Origin: CAZSMC01 sp964607755
GTDB lineage: Bacteria > Zhuqueibacterota > Zhuqueibacteria > Residuimicrobiales > Krinioviventaceae
NCBI GenBank assembly: GCA_964607755.1
Contig: CAZSMC010000021.1
Coordinates: 1 to 63,815, forward strand
DNA: 63,815 nt
Direction of reading: 5' to 3'
The translations under genes were made by a program, and so were the position numbers. Of this stretch, positions 44,126-52,654 are shown in pieces. The first letter of the stretch is position 1; every line of letters starts with the position of its first letter. The notes under the pieces are model-generated. The model was given only the letters and a program-made list of their open reading frames with translations. It ran no database searches and was not told where the DNA came from.

Positions 44126-44455
44126 ATGAGTATCTCTGATATTGAAAAAATAAAAACATTATTGGGATTTGCTAACAAGGCAGGCAAGCTGGCTGTGGGG
44201 CGAACGGCATTGAAGAACGCGCACCAGAAAAAACAGCTTTATCTTGTGCTGATATCCAATGATGCATCCTCAAAAATACTCGACTTTGCATCACTGGCAC
44301 CGGCATACAGATTTTTAACCACATCAGAATTGGGACGAATAACAGGTCGCGAAAAAGTAGCTATAATAGGGATTTGCGACGCTCAATTTGCGAGCACTAT
44401 AGAAAAGCAACTTTCTGCTGAATCTAGGATCCAATCTGCTGATAGCGGCGTCTGA
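44126..44455 (+). CDS. L7Ae/L30e-family RNA-binding protein (YlxQ-like)
   Basis: A 109-residue protein of the L7Ae/L30e/YlxQ group that binds kink-turn RNA. It shows IKTLLGFANKAGKLAVGRTALKNA, then KKQLYLVLISNDASSKI, a typical start and first strand, and GRITGREKVAIIGICDAQFA. YlxQ is normally beside nusA-infB, but here it is isolated. AGGAA lies very close to the ATG. The 3' end overlaps the convergent QueT gene by 32 bp. Confidence 0.82.
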   Translation: MSISDIEKIKTLLGFANKAGKLAVGRTALKNAHQKKQLYLVLISNDASSKILDFASLAPAYRFLTTSELGRITGREKVAIIGICDAQFASTIEKQLSAESRIQSADSGV

Positions 44456-44912
44456 TGGCATAAAGCAGCGGTAATCCCAGACCGAAACAGGCAATGGTCT
44501 GTCCCATTCCGACATAAAGTACGGTCAACCAATAGGGCGCGCCGGCTGCAACATGAAGGATCAATCCAACGCCGAACGCGTTAAACGCAACCGGTGGAAT
44601 CGGTGCCAGCCATGGCTTTTTTAAGCGGGCAAGCCAATAGGTGGTTAATCCAGCGAGCAGGGTCAATAAACTGCCGCCAAAAATGTCAATCGGACCATAA
44701 CCGCCAACAATGTTGGCAAGCATACATCCGACAAAAAGCCCAGGGATGGCCTGAGGATAAAGATAAGGAAGTACAGTTAATGCCTCAGCCACGCGCACCT
44801 GAACCGGGCCATAGCTCCATGGCGCCAGTACAATAGTCAGCGCCGCATAAATTCCACCGATAATGGCTGATTGCGTTATCGGTCTGCTCAGAGAATTTTT
44901 TGCCTGCTTCAT
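44424..44912 (-). CDS. queT: QueT-family queuosine-precursor transporter
   Basis: A 162-residue membrane protein with five or six helices, the S component of an ECF-type importer for queuosine precursors. Family segments are SAIIGGIYAALTIVLAPWSYGPVQVRVAEALTVLPYL, AIPGLFVGCMLANIVGGYGPIDIFGGSLLTLLAG and the C-terminal LPLLYAIRRR. The energising ECF module is not in the window. The gene follows arfB by 12 bp, so there is no room for a preQ1 riboswitch directly upstream. Confidence 0.87.
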   Translation of the reverse strand: MKQAKNSLSRPITQSAIIGGIYAALTIVLAPWSYGPVQVRVAEALTVLPYLYPQAIPGLFVGCMLANIVGGYGPIDIFGGSLLTLLAGLTTYWLARLKKPWLAPIPPVAFNAFGVGLILHVAAGAPYWLTVLYVGMGQTIACFGLGLPLLYAIRRRYQQIGS

Positions 44913-44924
44913 TTTTCCTCAACA

Positions 44925-45341
44925 TTAATAGTCAACTTTTTTGCGATATTTTTTAATCTCACTGCGCCGGCGTTTTTCTTGCAAACGTTTTCGTTTTTGT
45001 GCTTCAGGAATACGGGTAGATTTTCGTTTTCGTCGCTGTTTTAGCGCTTCTGCAAGAATACTCTGTAACTTTTCGCTCACTTCTCTCTTGTTAGCATACT
45101 GACTGCGATGGCGCTGAGAAGAGATGCTTAATATGCCATCTTTGGAGATTTTATTTCCAAGGCGTTTTTTAATTTTTTCTTTCTGTTGATCACTTAAACT
45201 GAGCGAGTTATTGACATCGAAATGCAGAGTCACCCGGCTGTGAGCCCGGTTCGCGTGCTGGCCGCCCGGTCCGCTGCTCGGTTCTGCTGTATAGTAAAGT
45301 TCGGAATCCGGTATTTTTGTGCCAGTGTTTATCTCAATCAT
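44925..45341 (-). CDS. arfB: ArfB-like peptidyl-tRNA hydrolase (ribosome rescue)
   Basis: Releases peptides from stalled ribosomes. The catalytic GGQ motif is in SSGPGGQHANRAHSRVTLHF near residue 27. The highly basic C-terminal tail (LKQRRKRKSTRIPEAQKRKRLQEKRRRSEIKKYRKK) is the part that enters the empty mRNA channel. At 138 residues it matches ArfB/YaeJ and not the longer release factors. It is the first gene of a two-gene transcript with queT. Confidence 0.92.
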   Translation of the reverse strand: MIEINTGTKIPDSELYYTAEPSSGPGGQHANRAHSRVTLHFDVNNSLSLSDQQKEKIKKRLGNKISKDGILSISSQRHRSQYANKREVSEKLQSILAEALKQRRKRKSTRIPEAQKRKRLQEKRRRSEIKKYRKKVDY

Positions 45342-45483
45342 AATTCAAAACCAAATGGATATTTTTTCATTTGAATAAAGTCTAATAACTATTACACGAA
45401 AAGCTTAGAAATTATTCAAAATCAGATAAAAAATCAAATGCACTGTTAGAAAAATGAATAATAAGAACCGGTGGACTGGCAAA

Positions 45484-45514
45484 CAAAAAGCCCTTACCGT
45501 TGAAACGGCAAGGG
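45484..45514 (-). terminator. Terminator of groES-groEL
   Basis: On the minus strand GCCCTTGCCGTT and AACGGTAAGGGC form a 12-bp stem (one mismatch) with a two-base loop, followed by TTTTTGTTT. It lies 37 bp past groEL. Confidence 0.9.
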
Positions 45515-45550
45515 CATATAAAAAGGGAGGAAAAAAAGAAATAATGAAAA

Positions 45551-47191
45551 TTAGTACATACCGCCCATATCACCCATTCCTCCACCAGGATGGGGGGCGC
45601 CACCCTCAGATTTCTCTTCAGGTTTTTCGACAACCGTGCATTCTGTAGTCAGCATTAACGCTGCAACACTGGCTGCATTTTCCAGGGCGATACGGGAAAC
45701 CTTGGTCGGATCAATAACGCCGGCCTCGTACAGGTCTTCATAAATTTCTTTTGCGGCGTTAAATCCATAACCATCTTTACCTTCTTTAACTTTTTGAACC
45801 ACAATAGAACCTTCCCAGCCAGCATTTTCAGCGATTTTGCGGACAGGTTCTTCAAGGATTCGTTTCAGTATGTCAATACCAATCTTTTCATCATCATTAT
45901 CGGCTTTGACATTATCCAGAGTTCCCAATGCACGCATATAAGCTACACCGCCACCTGGAACTATGCCTTCTTCTACAGCAGCGCGGGTCGCATGCAATGC
46001 ATCTTCAACGCGGGCTTTTTTCTCTTTCATTTCAATTTCTGTGGCAGCGCCCACGTTCAGTACAGCAACGCCACCTGCCAATTTTGCCAATCGTTCCTGT
46101 AATTTTTCTGTATCATAATCAGAAGTCGAGTCTTCGATCATTCTCTTGATTTGCTTAATGCGGCCCTGAATGTCTTCTGTTGACCCGGCGCCTTCAACGA
46201 TTGTGGTGTTATCTTTATCAATAGAAACGCGTTTAGCCTGACCGAGATCGGAAACAGTCGCGTTTTCCAGTTTAAATCCAGCTTCTTCAGAGATCACCCG
46301 GCCATTTGTCAGGGTAGCGATATCTTCCAGCATAGCTTTACGGCGATCACCGAATCCCGGCGCTTTAACAGCAGCGACTTTAAGCGTGCCGCGTAATTTA
46401 TTCACCACCAGTGTCGCCAATGCTTCTCCTTCAACATCCTCGGCAATAATCAATAAAGGTTTTCCCATTTGGGATACTTTTTCGAGAATGGGAAGAAGGT
46501 CTTTCATTGCGCTGATTTTCTTGTCATGAATTAAAATCAATGGCTCATCCAGCACGGTCTCCATAGTTTCGGTATCAGTAACGAAATATGGAGAGAGATA
46601 GCCGCGATCAAATTGCATACCTTCGACCACTTCAAGATTCGTCACTGTTGTTTTGGCTTCTTCGACAGTAATAACCCCGTCTTTGCCGACTTTTTCCATC
46701 GCGTCAGCAATCAGGTTGCCAACTTCTTCATCATTATTTGCAGAAATAGAGCCAACCTGGGCAATTTCTTTTTTACCGGGAAGGGGTCTACTCATATTTT
46801 TGAGTTCCTCAACCACCGCTTTGACGCCTTTTTCTATTCCTCGCTTAATGCTCATTGGGTTGGCGCCAGAGGTCACATTTTTCAATCCCTCGCGAAAGAT
46901 CCCTTGTGCCAGGATTGTTGCGGTCGTCGTTCCATCACCGGCAATATCACTGGTTTTAGATGCAACTTCTTTTACCATCTGAGCGCCCATATTTTCCAAT
47001 GGGTCCTCGAGTTCGATTTCTTTCGCTACGGTTACGCCGTCCTTGGTGACAGTCGGAGCACCGAACTTTTTCTCAATTACAACATTACGGCCTTTTGGAC
47101 CGAGCGTAGCTTTCACAGCGTTCGAGAGCTGATCTACACCTCGCTTTAACGCATTTCGGGCGTCAACATCAAAATCAATCAGCTTTGACAT
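45551..47191 (-). CDS. groEL: Chaperonin GroEL
   Basis: 60-kDa ATP-dependent chaperonin that folds proteins in a double-ring cage with GroES. The protein has 546 residues, starting MSKLIDFDVDARNALKRGVDQL. Marked motifs are KATLGPKGRNVVIEKKFGAP, the ATP-site GDGTTTATILAQ near residue 86, GIVPGGGVAYMRAL near 410 and the C-terminal Gly/Met tail GGGMGDMGGMY. It lies 41 bp downstream of groES and shares its CIRCE-controlled promoter. A single copy is seen here. Confidence 0.99.
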   Translation of the reverse strand: MSKLIDFDVDARNALKRGVDQLSNAVKATLGPKGRNVVIEKKFGAPTVTKDGVTVAKEIELEDPLENMGAQMVKEVASKTSDIAGDGTTTATILAQGIFREGLKNVTSGANPMSIKRGIEKGVKAVVEELKNMSRPLPGKKEIAQVGSISANNDEEVGNLIADAMEKVGKDGVITVEEAKTTVTNLEVVEGMQFDRGYLSPYFVTDTETMETVLDEPLILIHDKKISAMKDLLPILEKVSQMGKPLLIIAEDVEGEALATLVVNKLRGTLKVAAVKAPGFGDRRKAMLEDIATLTNGRVISEEAGFKLENATVSDLGQAKRVSIDKDNTTIVEGAGSTEDIQGRIKQIKRMIEDSTSDYDTEKLQERLAKLAGGVAVLNVGAATEIEMKEKKARVEDALHATRAAVEEGIVPGGGVAYMRALGTLDNVKADNDDEKIGIDILKRILEEPVRKIAENAGWEGSIVVQKVKEGKDGYGFNAAKEIYEDLYEAGVIDPTKVSRIALENAASVAALMLTTECTVVEKPEEKSEGGAPHPGGGMGDMGGMY

Positions 47192-47232
47192 ATTATTAAA
47201 CCTCCATTTTTTTATCTGTTATTGAATTCCAG

Positions 47233-47517
47233 TTAAATCACAGCTAAAATATCACTTTCTCGCATGATCAGATAGTCCTCGCCATCGATAGTCACTTCTG
47301 TACCAGAGTATTTTCCATAAAGGACTTTATCTCCGACCTTGACTTCCATAGCCACATTTTCGCCGCTCTCCGAAGTTTTGCCGGGGCCAACAGCAACAAC
47401 TTCACCCTGCTGGGGTTTTTCTTTTGCCGTATCCGGGATAATAATATTACCCTCTTTTTGTTGCTGTTCTTCAATTGGCTTGACCACCACTCTGTCTGCC
47501 AACGGTTTAATGTTCAT
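47233..47517 (-). CDS. groES: Co-chaperonin GroES
   Basis: Heptameric lid of the GroEL cage. The 94 residues start MNIKPLADRVVVKPIEEQQ and include the mobile loop KEGNIIIPDTAKEKPQQGEVVAVGPG and the roof KVGDKVLYGKYSGTEV. AGGAGG lies directly upstream. It is first in the groES-groEL operon, behind a CIRCE element. Confidence 0.98.
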   Translation of the reverse strand: MNIKPLADRVVVKPIEEQQQKEGNIIIPDTAKEKPQQGEVVAVGPGKTSESGENVAMEVKVGDKVLYGKYSGTEVTIDGEDYLIMRESDILAVI

Positions 47518-47554
47518 GTAGACCTCCTTTTATGTGTTTGTGATTGAATTTTTA

Positions 47555-47611
47555 TTAGCACTCATTTTTATTGAGTGCTAATAAAATAACAACATTTAAA
47601 TAAAAAATCAA
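47555..47611 (-). promoter_or_regulatory. groES promoter with CIRCE operator
   Basis: TTAGCACTC, a 9-base spacer and GAGTGCTAA at 47555-47581 form a perfect CIRCE element, the HrcA binding site. On the minus strand TTGATT (47606-47611), a 17-bp spacer and TATTTT (47583-47588) form a sigma-70-like promoter just upstream of it. HrcA would therefore repress groES-groEL until heat shock. No hrcA gene is in the window. Confidence 0.95.
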
Positions 47612-47705
47612 GATTTTTTTTGCACAATGTTCATAAAATTTTTGAGGTCTTTGCGTGGTTATGGATTCAAGTAGTGTGATGCATGTCCCCTTGAAAGGAT
47701 TCAAT

Positions 47706-48665
47706 TTAAATCCTGGGCCGGAAACCTTCGCCTAAAACTTCATGCACATTTTCAACAATCACAAAAGCGTCAGGATCGATTTCTTTGACTTTTGGAATCA
47801 GACGGCTCACTTCCCGGCGCCCCAGTACGGTATAAACGATGTCCCGGTCTTTATTGGTATACAATCCCCGGCCTTTGATGATGGTCCCCCCTCTCTCGAG
47901 TTGTGATAAAATAATGTTAGAGATTTCTTCGGGTTTTGATGAAATAATTGTTGCCGAGCGCGCATAATCAAAACCATCGATGATGACATCGATGATTCTT
48001 GAAGATACAAAGAGTATAAGAAAAGCATAAAGTGAAAGCGTCAGCGCTGGACGTAATTCGGACAGCTCTTTAAAATGAATAACAAATCCGGCAAAAGTAA
48101 TGACCAGGAAATCCACCACCAAAAAGCTTTGCCCGGGTTTAACAGCCCATCGTTTTTGAGCCACGGCGGCAAAAACATCTGTTCCGGCTGTTGTGCCGCG
48201 AAATTTAAAGATGATGCCGAGGCCAATCCCGAGCAGCACCCCGCCGGCCAATACGCCCATAATAAAATCGTGTTGCAGTAAATTAACCACACTGGGGGAA
48301 TCGTGAAAGTGGATACAAGAAAATGCTGGAATATCACCGCGAAAAAAATCCACAAAAAACGAGCTGATTGTAAAGCCGAAAAACGTGCGCGCGCCAAATT
48401 TCTTTCCCAACTCGGCCAACCCCCAGATAAAAAGAGGCACATTGAAAAGCCACATCATTAACCCCACAGGTACTTTGCCGCTGGTCAAATAGTGAACTGT
48501 CATGGAAAGTCCGCTGACACCGCCGGGGACAACTTTGGCATCGACCAGGAAAACGCCGATGCCAAATCCCATTATCGCGGAACCGAGAAGAATGAAAAAG
48601 TAATCTCGCCAAACATCTATTTTGTTTAGACCAAGTTTTCTTACGAGTTTGGAAATGAATTTCAT
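47706..48665 (-). CDS. YitT-family (DUF161/DUF2179) membrane protein
   Basis: A 319-residue inner-membrane protein with five or six helices (YFFILLGSAIMGFGIGVFLVDAKVVPGGVSGLSMTVHYLTSG; AGGVLLGIGLGIIFKFRGTTAGTDVFAAV). The C-terminal DUF2179 domain is soluble (GRGLYTNKDRDIVYTVLGRREVSRLIPKVKEIDPDAFVIVENVHEVLGEGF). The family is widespread and its function unclear, possibly small-molecule transport. It stands alone between groES and an outer-membrane protein. Confidence 0.9.
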   Translation of the reverse strand: MKFISKLVRKLGLNKIDVWRDYFFILLGSAIMGFGIGVFLVDAKVVPGGVSGLSMTVHYLTSGKVPVGLMMWLFNVPLFIWGLAELGKKFGARTFFGFTISSFFVDFFRGDIPAFSCIHFHDSPSVVNLLQHDFIMGVLAGGVLLGIGLGIIFKFRGTTAGTDVFAAVAQKRWAVKPGQSFLVVDFLVITFAGFVIHFKELSELRPALTLSLYAFLILFVSSRIIDVIIDGFDYARSATIISSKPEEISNIILSQLERGGTIIKGRGLYTNKDRDIVYTVLGRREVSRLIPKVKEIDPDAFVIVENVHEVLGEGFRPRI

Positions 48666-48725
48666 TAATCAGCTTTCTGTCTGTTACGGTATGCGATGTT
48701 TTCCTAGTCTGGTAACGGCACTTTT

Positions 48726-49331
48726 TTAAAAATACACACGAACATAAACAGCAGGTTCAATATCCAGAGAAACATGATGGCCGGTTGTCTCTTCCTTTAT
48801 CGTACTGTCTGCATAATCCTTATCAGTGGAGGCTTTTTTATACTGATATTTGAACAATCTGGAATCAAGAGACAGACTTAGAAATTCATTTACGAAAAAT
48901 TCAGCACCTACAGAAAATCCAGCCCCTACTTTTAGTTCTGTTGTATTTGTTTCGATTGTTTCACCGCCCTGAATAAATTCAGAGAGAACTCCTCTGTATC
49001 CAAACAGACCAAAAACGCCAAAAAACGGACTCACACGATTATCAGGTTTGGAATAGAACCGGGTTTCCGGAAGGATGGTCAAACCATACGTGATATTATC
49101 TGGCCCTTTGATGTTGTCGTCGCCATTCTTGACATCTTCGGTCGTCCGCTCGAATGCCCCCTGCACGTAGAAAAGAAACATCGACATAGTGGATACCATT
49201 TCTCCGTAACCAAACTCTTCTCCAATATCAGTTATTCTGGCGGACAAGTTTGAACTGCCGGGATGAGTTTGAGCGAATGCCTGCAATGTAAAAGCTAAAA
49301 TCACAGCGCTAAAAAGCATACTTTTTTTCAT
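48726..49331 (-). CDS. Outer-membrane beta-barrel protein
   Basis: A small porin-like barrel of about 201 residues with signal peptide MKKSMLFSAVILAFTLQAFA. The mature protein alternates polar and hydrophobic residues (GAGFSVGAEFFVNEFLSLSLDSRLFKYQYKK) and ends in a strand finishing VYVRVYF, an aromatic C-terminus needed for barrel assembly. It resembles OmpA-like/OmpW-like eight-stranded barrels without a known function. The start at 49331 has AAGGGG upstream. Confidence 0.8.
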   Translation of the reverse strand: MKKSMLFSAVILAFTLQAFAQTHPGSSNLSARITDIGEEFGYGEMVSTMSMFLFYVQGAFERTTEDVKNGDDNIKGPDNITYGLTILPETRFYSKPDNRVSPFFGVFGLFGYRGVLSEFIQGGETIETNTTELKVGAGFSVGAEFFVNEFLSLSLDSRLFKYQYKKASTDKDYADSTIKEETTGHHVSLDIEPAVYVRVYF

Positions 49332-49385
49332 AACGAGCCCCTTCACATTTATGAATAAACCACTTTTTTTGGAACAACACTCTTT

Positions 49386-50210
49386 TCATTGTTGACAACC
49401 CGGACAGTAAAAGCTACTTCGTCCGGTCATGACTATTCTCTCGATCGTGCAGCCGCAACTCTTACACGGTTCGCCCGAACGTCCGTAAACAGCCAGGTCC
49501 AGTTGGAAAAATCCGGCATCACCTTGCGAATTTTGGAAATCATTAACAGTGGTGCCGCCTCTTGCAATCGCTTTTTCAAGTACAATTTTCGTACCATTTA
49601 CAATTGATTTACATTCTTTTTTTGATATCGACTCGCCCGGCCGGTTCGGCAGAATTCCGGCTCTGAACAGTGCCTCGTTCGCATAGATGTTTCCAATACC
49701 TGCAACAACCCTGGCATCCATCAGTACATTTTTGATGGCTCTTTTTGAGCGAGTACTGTTACCATGGAGGTATTCTGGATTAAACTCTGTAGATAACGGT
49801 TCAACGCCTAAAAGCCGGAATCGAAAATAGTCATCGAATTCATGCGTGGATATGGCATCAATAAAACCAAATCGTCTCGGATCACGGTAGCGTATTTGAC
49901 AGCTATCCTGCAACTGAAAAATAATATGAGTATGGTTCTCAACTGGCATATCCGGGGTAAAGCAGACCAGCCGCCCGCTCATCCCGAGATGGATGATAAT
50001 GTATGCGCCGTTTTGCATCGTCCAGATGATATATTTTGCCCGCCGCTGTACGGCTGTGATTTTCTGGCCTTCTGCCAACGATTTCAATCGCGAAACCGGA
50101 ACCGGCCATCTTAGCTGTTCTTGCGTGACCCCAATTCTGCTAATCCTTTGATTAACGATAACCGGTCTCAGTCCAGTGCAAATTGTTTCCACTTCAGGTA
50201 ACTCGGGCAT
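49386..50210 (-). CDS. mutM: Formamidopyrimidine-DNA glycosylase
   Basis: Removes 8-oxoguanine and formamidopyrimidines from DNA and cuts the abasic site. The protein starts MPELPEVETICTGLRP, with catalytic Pro2 and Glu3 after Met removal. It has the conserved basic and helix-two-turn-helix segments (GIGNIYANEALFRAGILPNRPG). The C-terminal zinc finger is CKSCGCTIERIVMTGRSSFYCPGC. The family-typical start at 50210 overrides a longer open frame. It is last in a run of minus-strand genes after the sugar importer and may share its transcript. Confidence 0.96.
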   Translation of the reverse strand: MPELPEVETICTGLRPVIVNQRISRIGVTQEQLRWPVPVSRLKSLAEGQKITAVQRRAKYIIWTMQNGAYIIIHLGMSGRLVCFTPDMPVENHTHIIFQLQDSCQIRYRDPRRFGFIDAISTHEFDDYFRFRLLGVEPLSTEFNPEYLHGNSTRSKRAIKNVLMDARVVAGIGNIYANEALFRAGILPNRPGESISKKECKSIVNGTKIVLEKAIARGGTTVNDFQNSQGDAGFFQLDLAVYGRSGEPCKSCGCTIERIVMTGRSSFYCPGCQQ

Positions 50211-50245
50211 TATTCTCATTCCGCCGTATGATTCTGATACGTCAT

Positions 50246-50890
50246 TTATTCTTCCTGCCCATGTTGCCAGGAATATCTGTCCCATTCCCATTGTTGACCG
50301 CGTTGCCGTTCACCATGCCGTTCTTCCATTTTCGCAACCCGGCGCTGCTCTTTGGTATTGGGCGGACCCGGCGCTTTTGACTTGCTGTCCAAACGTTCTG
50401 CCTGCACAATGCTGATCCGTTCCCGGCAAATAGAATAGATCTCCATCACATTCACCTGAGCACGTATCCGGAAATTGCGTTTAGCCGGATTATTCGAAAT
50501 GAGTTTGACGCCTTTTTCATCATAAGTGACTTTGTCGTAATCATGCCATTTACTCATCTCCTCTTCGCCGGTATATTTTTTGTCTTTTAGATAACGGATG
50601 TGAAAACCGTGCTCGTACAAAGTATACTCGTGGTCTTTGCCCCGGGACTTGAAATAACTGACCAGAGGCCCAATAATAAAAGGCAAAGCATAGATAAAAA
50701 AATCTGGTAAATCTTTCAGAATGGGTAAAATCTCTTCTCCAATAGTTACGGCAAAAATGGCTACAAGTAAAAGCAAGCCGATAATATAATAAACAAATTT
50801 ATTAGATTTCGGCGGCTCGTAAATCCAGCTTTTAATGACTTTGCCTAACATGTCTGATTTATCTCTGACAGATGAATTTGAATGAATCAT
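50246..50890 (-). CDS. Membrane-anchored protein with PH-like domain, unknown function
   Basis: Unrecognised protein of about 214 residues. Two hydrophobic helices (FVYYIIGLLLLVAIFAVTI and FFIYALPFIIGPLVSYF) are followed by a cytoplasmic part with the pattern of a small PH-like/DUF-type domain (YTLYEHGFHIRYLKDKKYTGEEEMSKWHDYDKVTYDEKGVKLI). The tail is very rich in Arg/Glu/Gln. The start at 50890 has AAGGGGTGA upstream, 5 bp after malG. This spacing suggests cotranscription with the importer. Confidence 0.72.
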   Translation of the reverse strand: MIHSNSSVRDKSDMLGKVIKSWIYEPPKSNKFVYYIIGLLLLVAIFAVTIGEEILPILKDLPDFFIYALPFIIGPLVSYFKSRGKDHEYTLYEHGFHIRYLKDKKYTGEEEMSKWHDYDKVTYDEKGVKLISNNPAKRNFRIRAQVNVMEIYSICRERISIVQAERLDSKSKAPGPPNTKEQRRVAKMEERHGERQRGQQWEWDRYSWQHGQEE

Positions 50891-50895
50891 ATCAA

Positions 50896-51738
50896 TCACC
50901 CCTTTACACTTCCTAATGTTAATCCTGATACCAACCAACGACTTAGAAACAGAAACAGCGCCACCACAGGTATACTGACAATAACAGCGCCTGCCGAGTA
51001 AAGGCCCCAGGAAACCTCCATATTGGCCTGGAAAGTCTTAAGGCCCAGCGGCAAAGTGAAAAGCGTTTGATCCTGAATAATAACCGCAGCCACTAAATAC
51101 TCGGACCAGGCGGTCATAAACGCAAAAAGAGCGGTAATGACAAGAGCCGGCGCGGCGAGCGGCAGAACGATTTGCCAAAAAATCTTAAATTCGCTGCAGC
51201 CGTCTATGCGTGCCGCCTCTTCCAGACTGTAAGGTATGGTGTCGTAATACCCTTTCATTTGCCATATCGTGAACGGCAAAGCTGTGGCTGTATAAGCAAT
51301 AACAAGTCCGATGTAATTATCATAAGCGTTTATTTTTATAAGCAAAATGAACATGGGCAGCAAAAGCATTGTCGCCGGAAACATTTGCGTTGTAATGAGA
51401 CTGATCATGGCAGCATCACGGCCTTTGAACTTGTACCTTGAAAAAGCATATCCGGCTGTTGCCGCCAACGTGACAGCGACAAAAGTAACCAGACCGGAGA
51501 CGGTTATACTGTTTAACATCCAGCGAAGGAACGGTTCTTCCGTAAAAAGATGAATATAGGTATTAAGCGAAGCATTTTCCGGAATAATAGCCAATGATTT
51601 GCTCAGCAACCGGTCTCCCGGGCGAATCGAAATGGCGAACACCCTGAGAATGGGATACAGGGCAAAAATTGAAAATAGGCACAATACAGTATAGGCTGCT
51701 ATTTTTCCGTATAGTGATAATCCGCGCGGATTTTTCAT
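50896..51738 (-). CDS. Sugar ABC transporter permease, MalG-like
   Basis: A CUT1-family permease of 280 residues with six membrane helices. The EAA loop EEAARIDGCSEFKIFWQIVLPLAAPAL near residue 185 docks on the ATPase. The N-terminus (LFSIFALYPILRVFAISIRPGDRL) and the C-terminus (LSRWLVSGLTLGSVKG) fit MalG. It follows the MalF-like gene by 24 bp. No MalK-like ATPase is in the window, so one must be shared from elsewhere. Confidence 0.92.
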   Translation of the reverse strand: MKNPRGLSLYGKIAAYTVLCLFSIFALYPILRVFAISIRPGDRLLSKSLAIIPENASLNTYIHLFTEEPFLRWMLNSITVSGLVTFVAVTLAATAGYAFSRYKFKGRDAAMISLITTQMFPATMLLLPMFILLIKINAYDNYIGLVIAYTATALPFTIWQMKGYYDTIPYSLEEAARIDGCSEFKIFWQIVLPLAAPALVITALFAFMTAWSEYLVAAVIIQDQTLFTLPLGLKTFQANMEVSWGLYSAGAVIVSIPVVALFLFLSRWLVSGLTLGSVKG

Positions 51739-51762
51739 GTTTTATTTTTTCGTATATTTGGT

Positions 51763-52653
51763 TTAGTAAACAGCTTCGGTTGCTTTTGTTTTCTTTATAA
51801 AATTACGACTGAACAGCAGCAAAATCGCAAAAATAATCATTGAGAAAGCGGCCGCATAACCGAGGCGCAGATACGTGAAACCGGTTTTATACACCCACGA
51901 TACCAAAATGTGCGTCGTATCTGATGGTTCTCCGCCATTGCTAACCAGCCACACAACATTGAAATTATTAAAAGTCCAGATGATGCCGAGAGTGATAGCC
52001 GGAATCATTACCGGCTTTAGCAACGGAATGGTAATGTTGTTCAACTTGTGCCACCAGCTTGCGCCGTCAATGTCTGCTGCTTCATAAAGTTCATTGGGAA
52101 TGCTCTGCAAACCTCCGAGGGCAATGATCATCATAAACGGAAAACCGAGCCAAATATTCGTGATCAAGCATGCCGAAAAAGCGCCCCATTCTGTGGTCAG
52201 CCAGGCGATGTTTAAGCCGAAAAAGCGTTCAAGAATAAGGCTAATGGCGCCATATTCCGAATTAAACATCCCGCGCCAGGTCAGGGCAGTAATATATTGC
52301 GGCACAGCCCACGGCAAAATAAGAATGGTACGAAAAAATGTGCGGCCTTTTAAATCCTTGTTCAGCAATATCGCCAGAAAAACACCAATCGTAACGTGAA
52401 AAATAACATTGATGCTGGTCCATAAAACCGTTTTACCAAAAAATGTCCAAAAGGCCTTGTCTGTAACAACAGTGATGTAATTTCCAAGACCAATGAGTTT
52501 CCAGTCCCGGAAATGCGTGAGATTCATATTGGAAAACGAAATCACTACGTTGTAAATGAACGGCCACAAAACCACGGCTGCCATGACCATAAAAGCCGGC
52601 ATCACGTACAACAGCACCAGACGGTTAATTTTTAACGGACCGGATACGCCCAT
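51763..52653 (-). CDS. Sugar ABC transporter permease, MalF-like
   Basis: A CUT1-family permease of 296 residues with six helices. The EAA motif is YEAADIDGASWWHKLNNITIPLLKPVM near residue 190. N-terminal features (VLWPFIYNVVISFSNMNL, GLGNYITVVTDKAFW) are characteristic of the MalF/LacF partners. The start is immediately after the binding-protein stop (1 bp gap). Together with the MalG-like protein it forms the translocation channel. Confidence 0.92.
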   Translation of the reverse strand: MGVSGPLKINRLVLLYVMPAFMVMAAVVLWPFIYNVVISFSNMNLTHFRDWKLIGLGNYITVVTDKAFWTFFGKTVLWTSINVIFHVTIGVFLAILLNKDLKGRTFFRTILILPWAVPQYITALTWRGMFNSEYGAISLILERFFGLNIAWLTTEWGAFSACLITNIWLGFPFMMIIALGGLQSIPNELYEAADIDGASWWHKLNNITIPLLKPVMIPAITLGIIWTFNNFNVVWLVSNGGEPSDTTHILVSWVYKTGFTYLRLGYAAAFSMIIFAILLLFSRNFIKKTKATEAVY

Positions 52654-52654
52654 A

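Noticed and set aside
44880..44925. preQ1 riboswitch before queT
   Set aside because: Only 12 bp separate queT from the upstream arfB gene, leaving no room for one.
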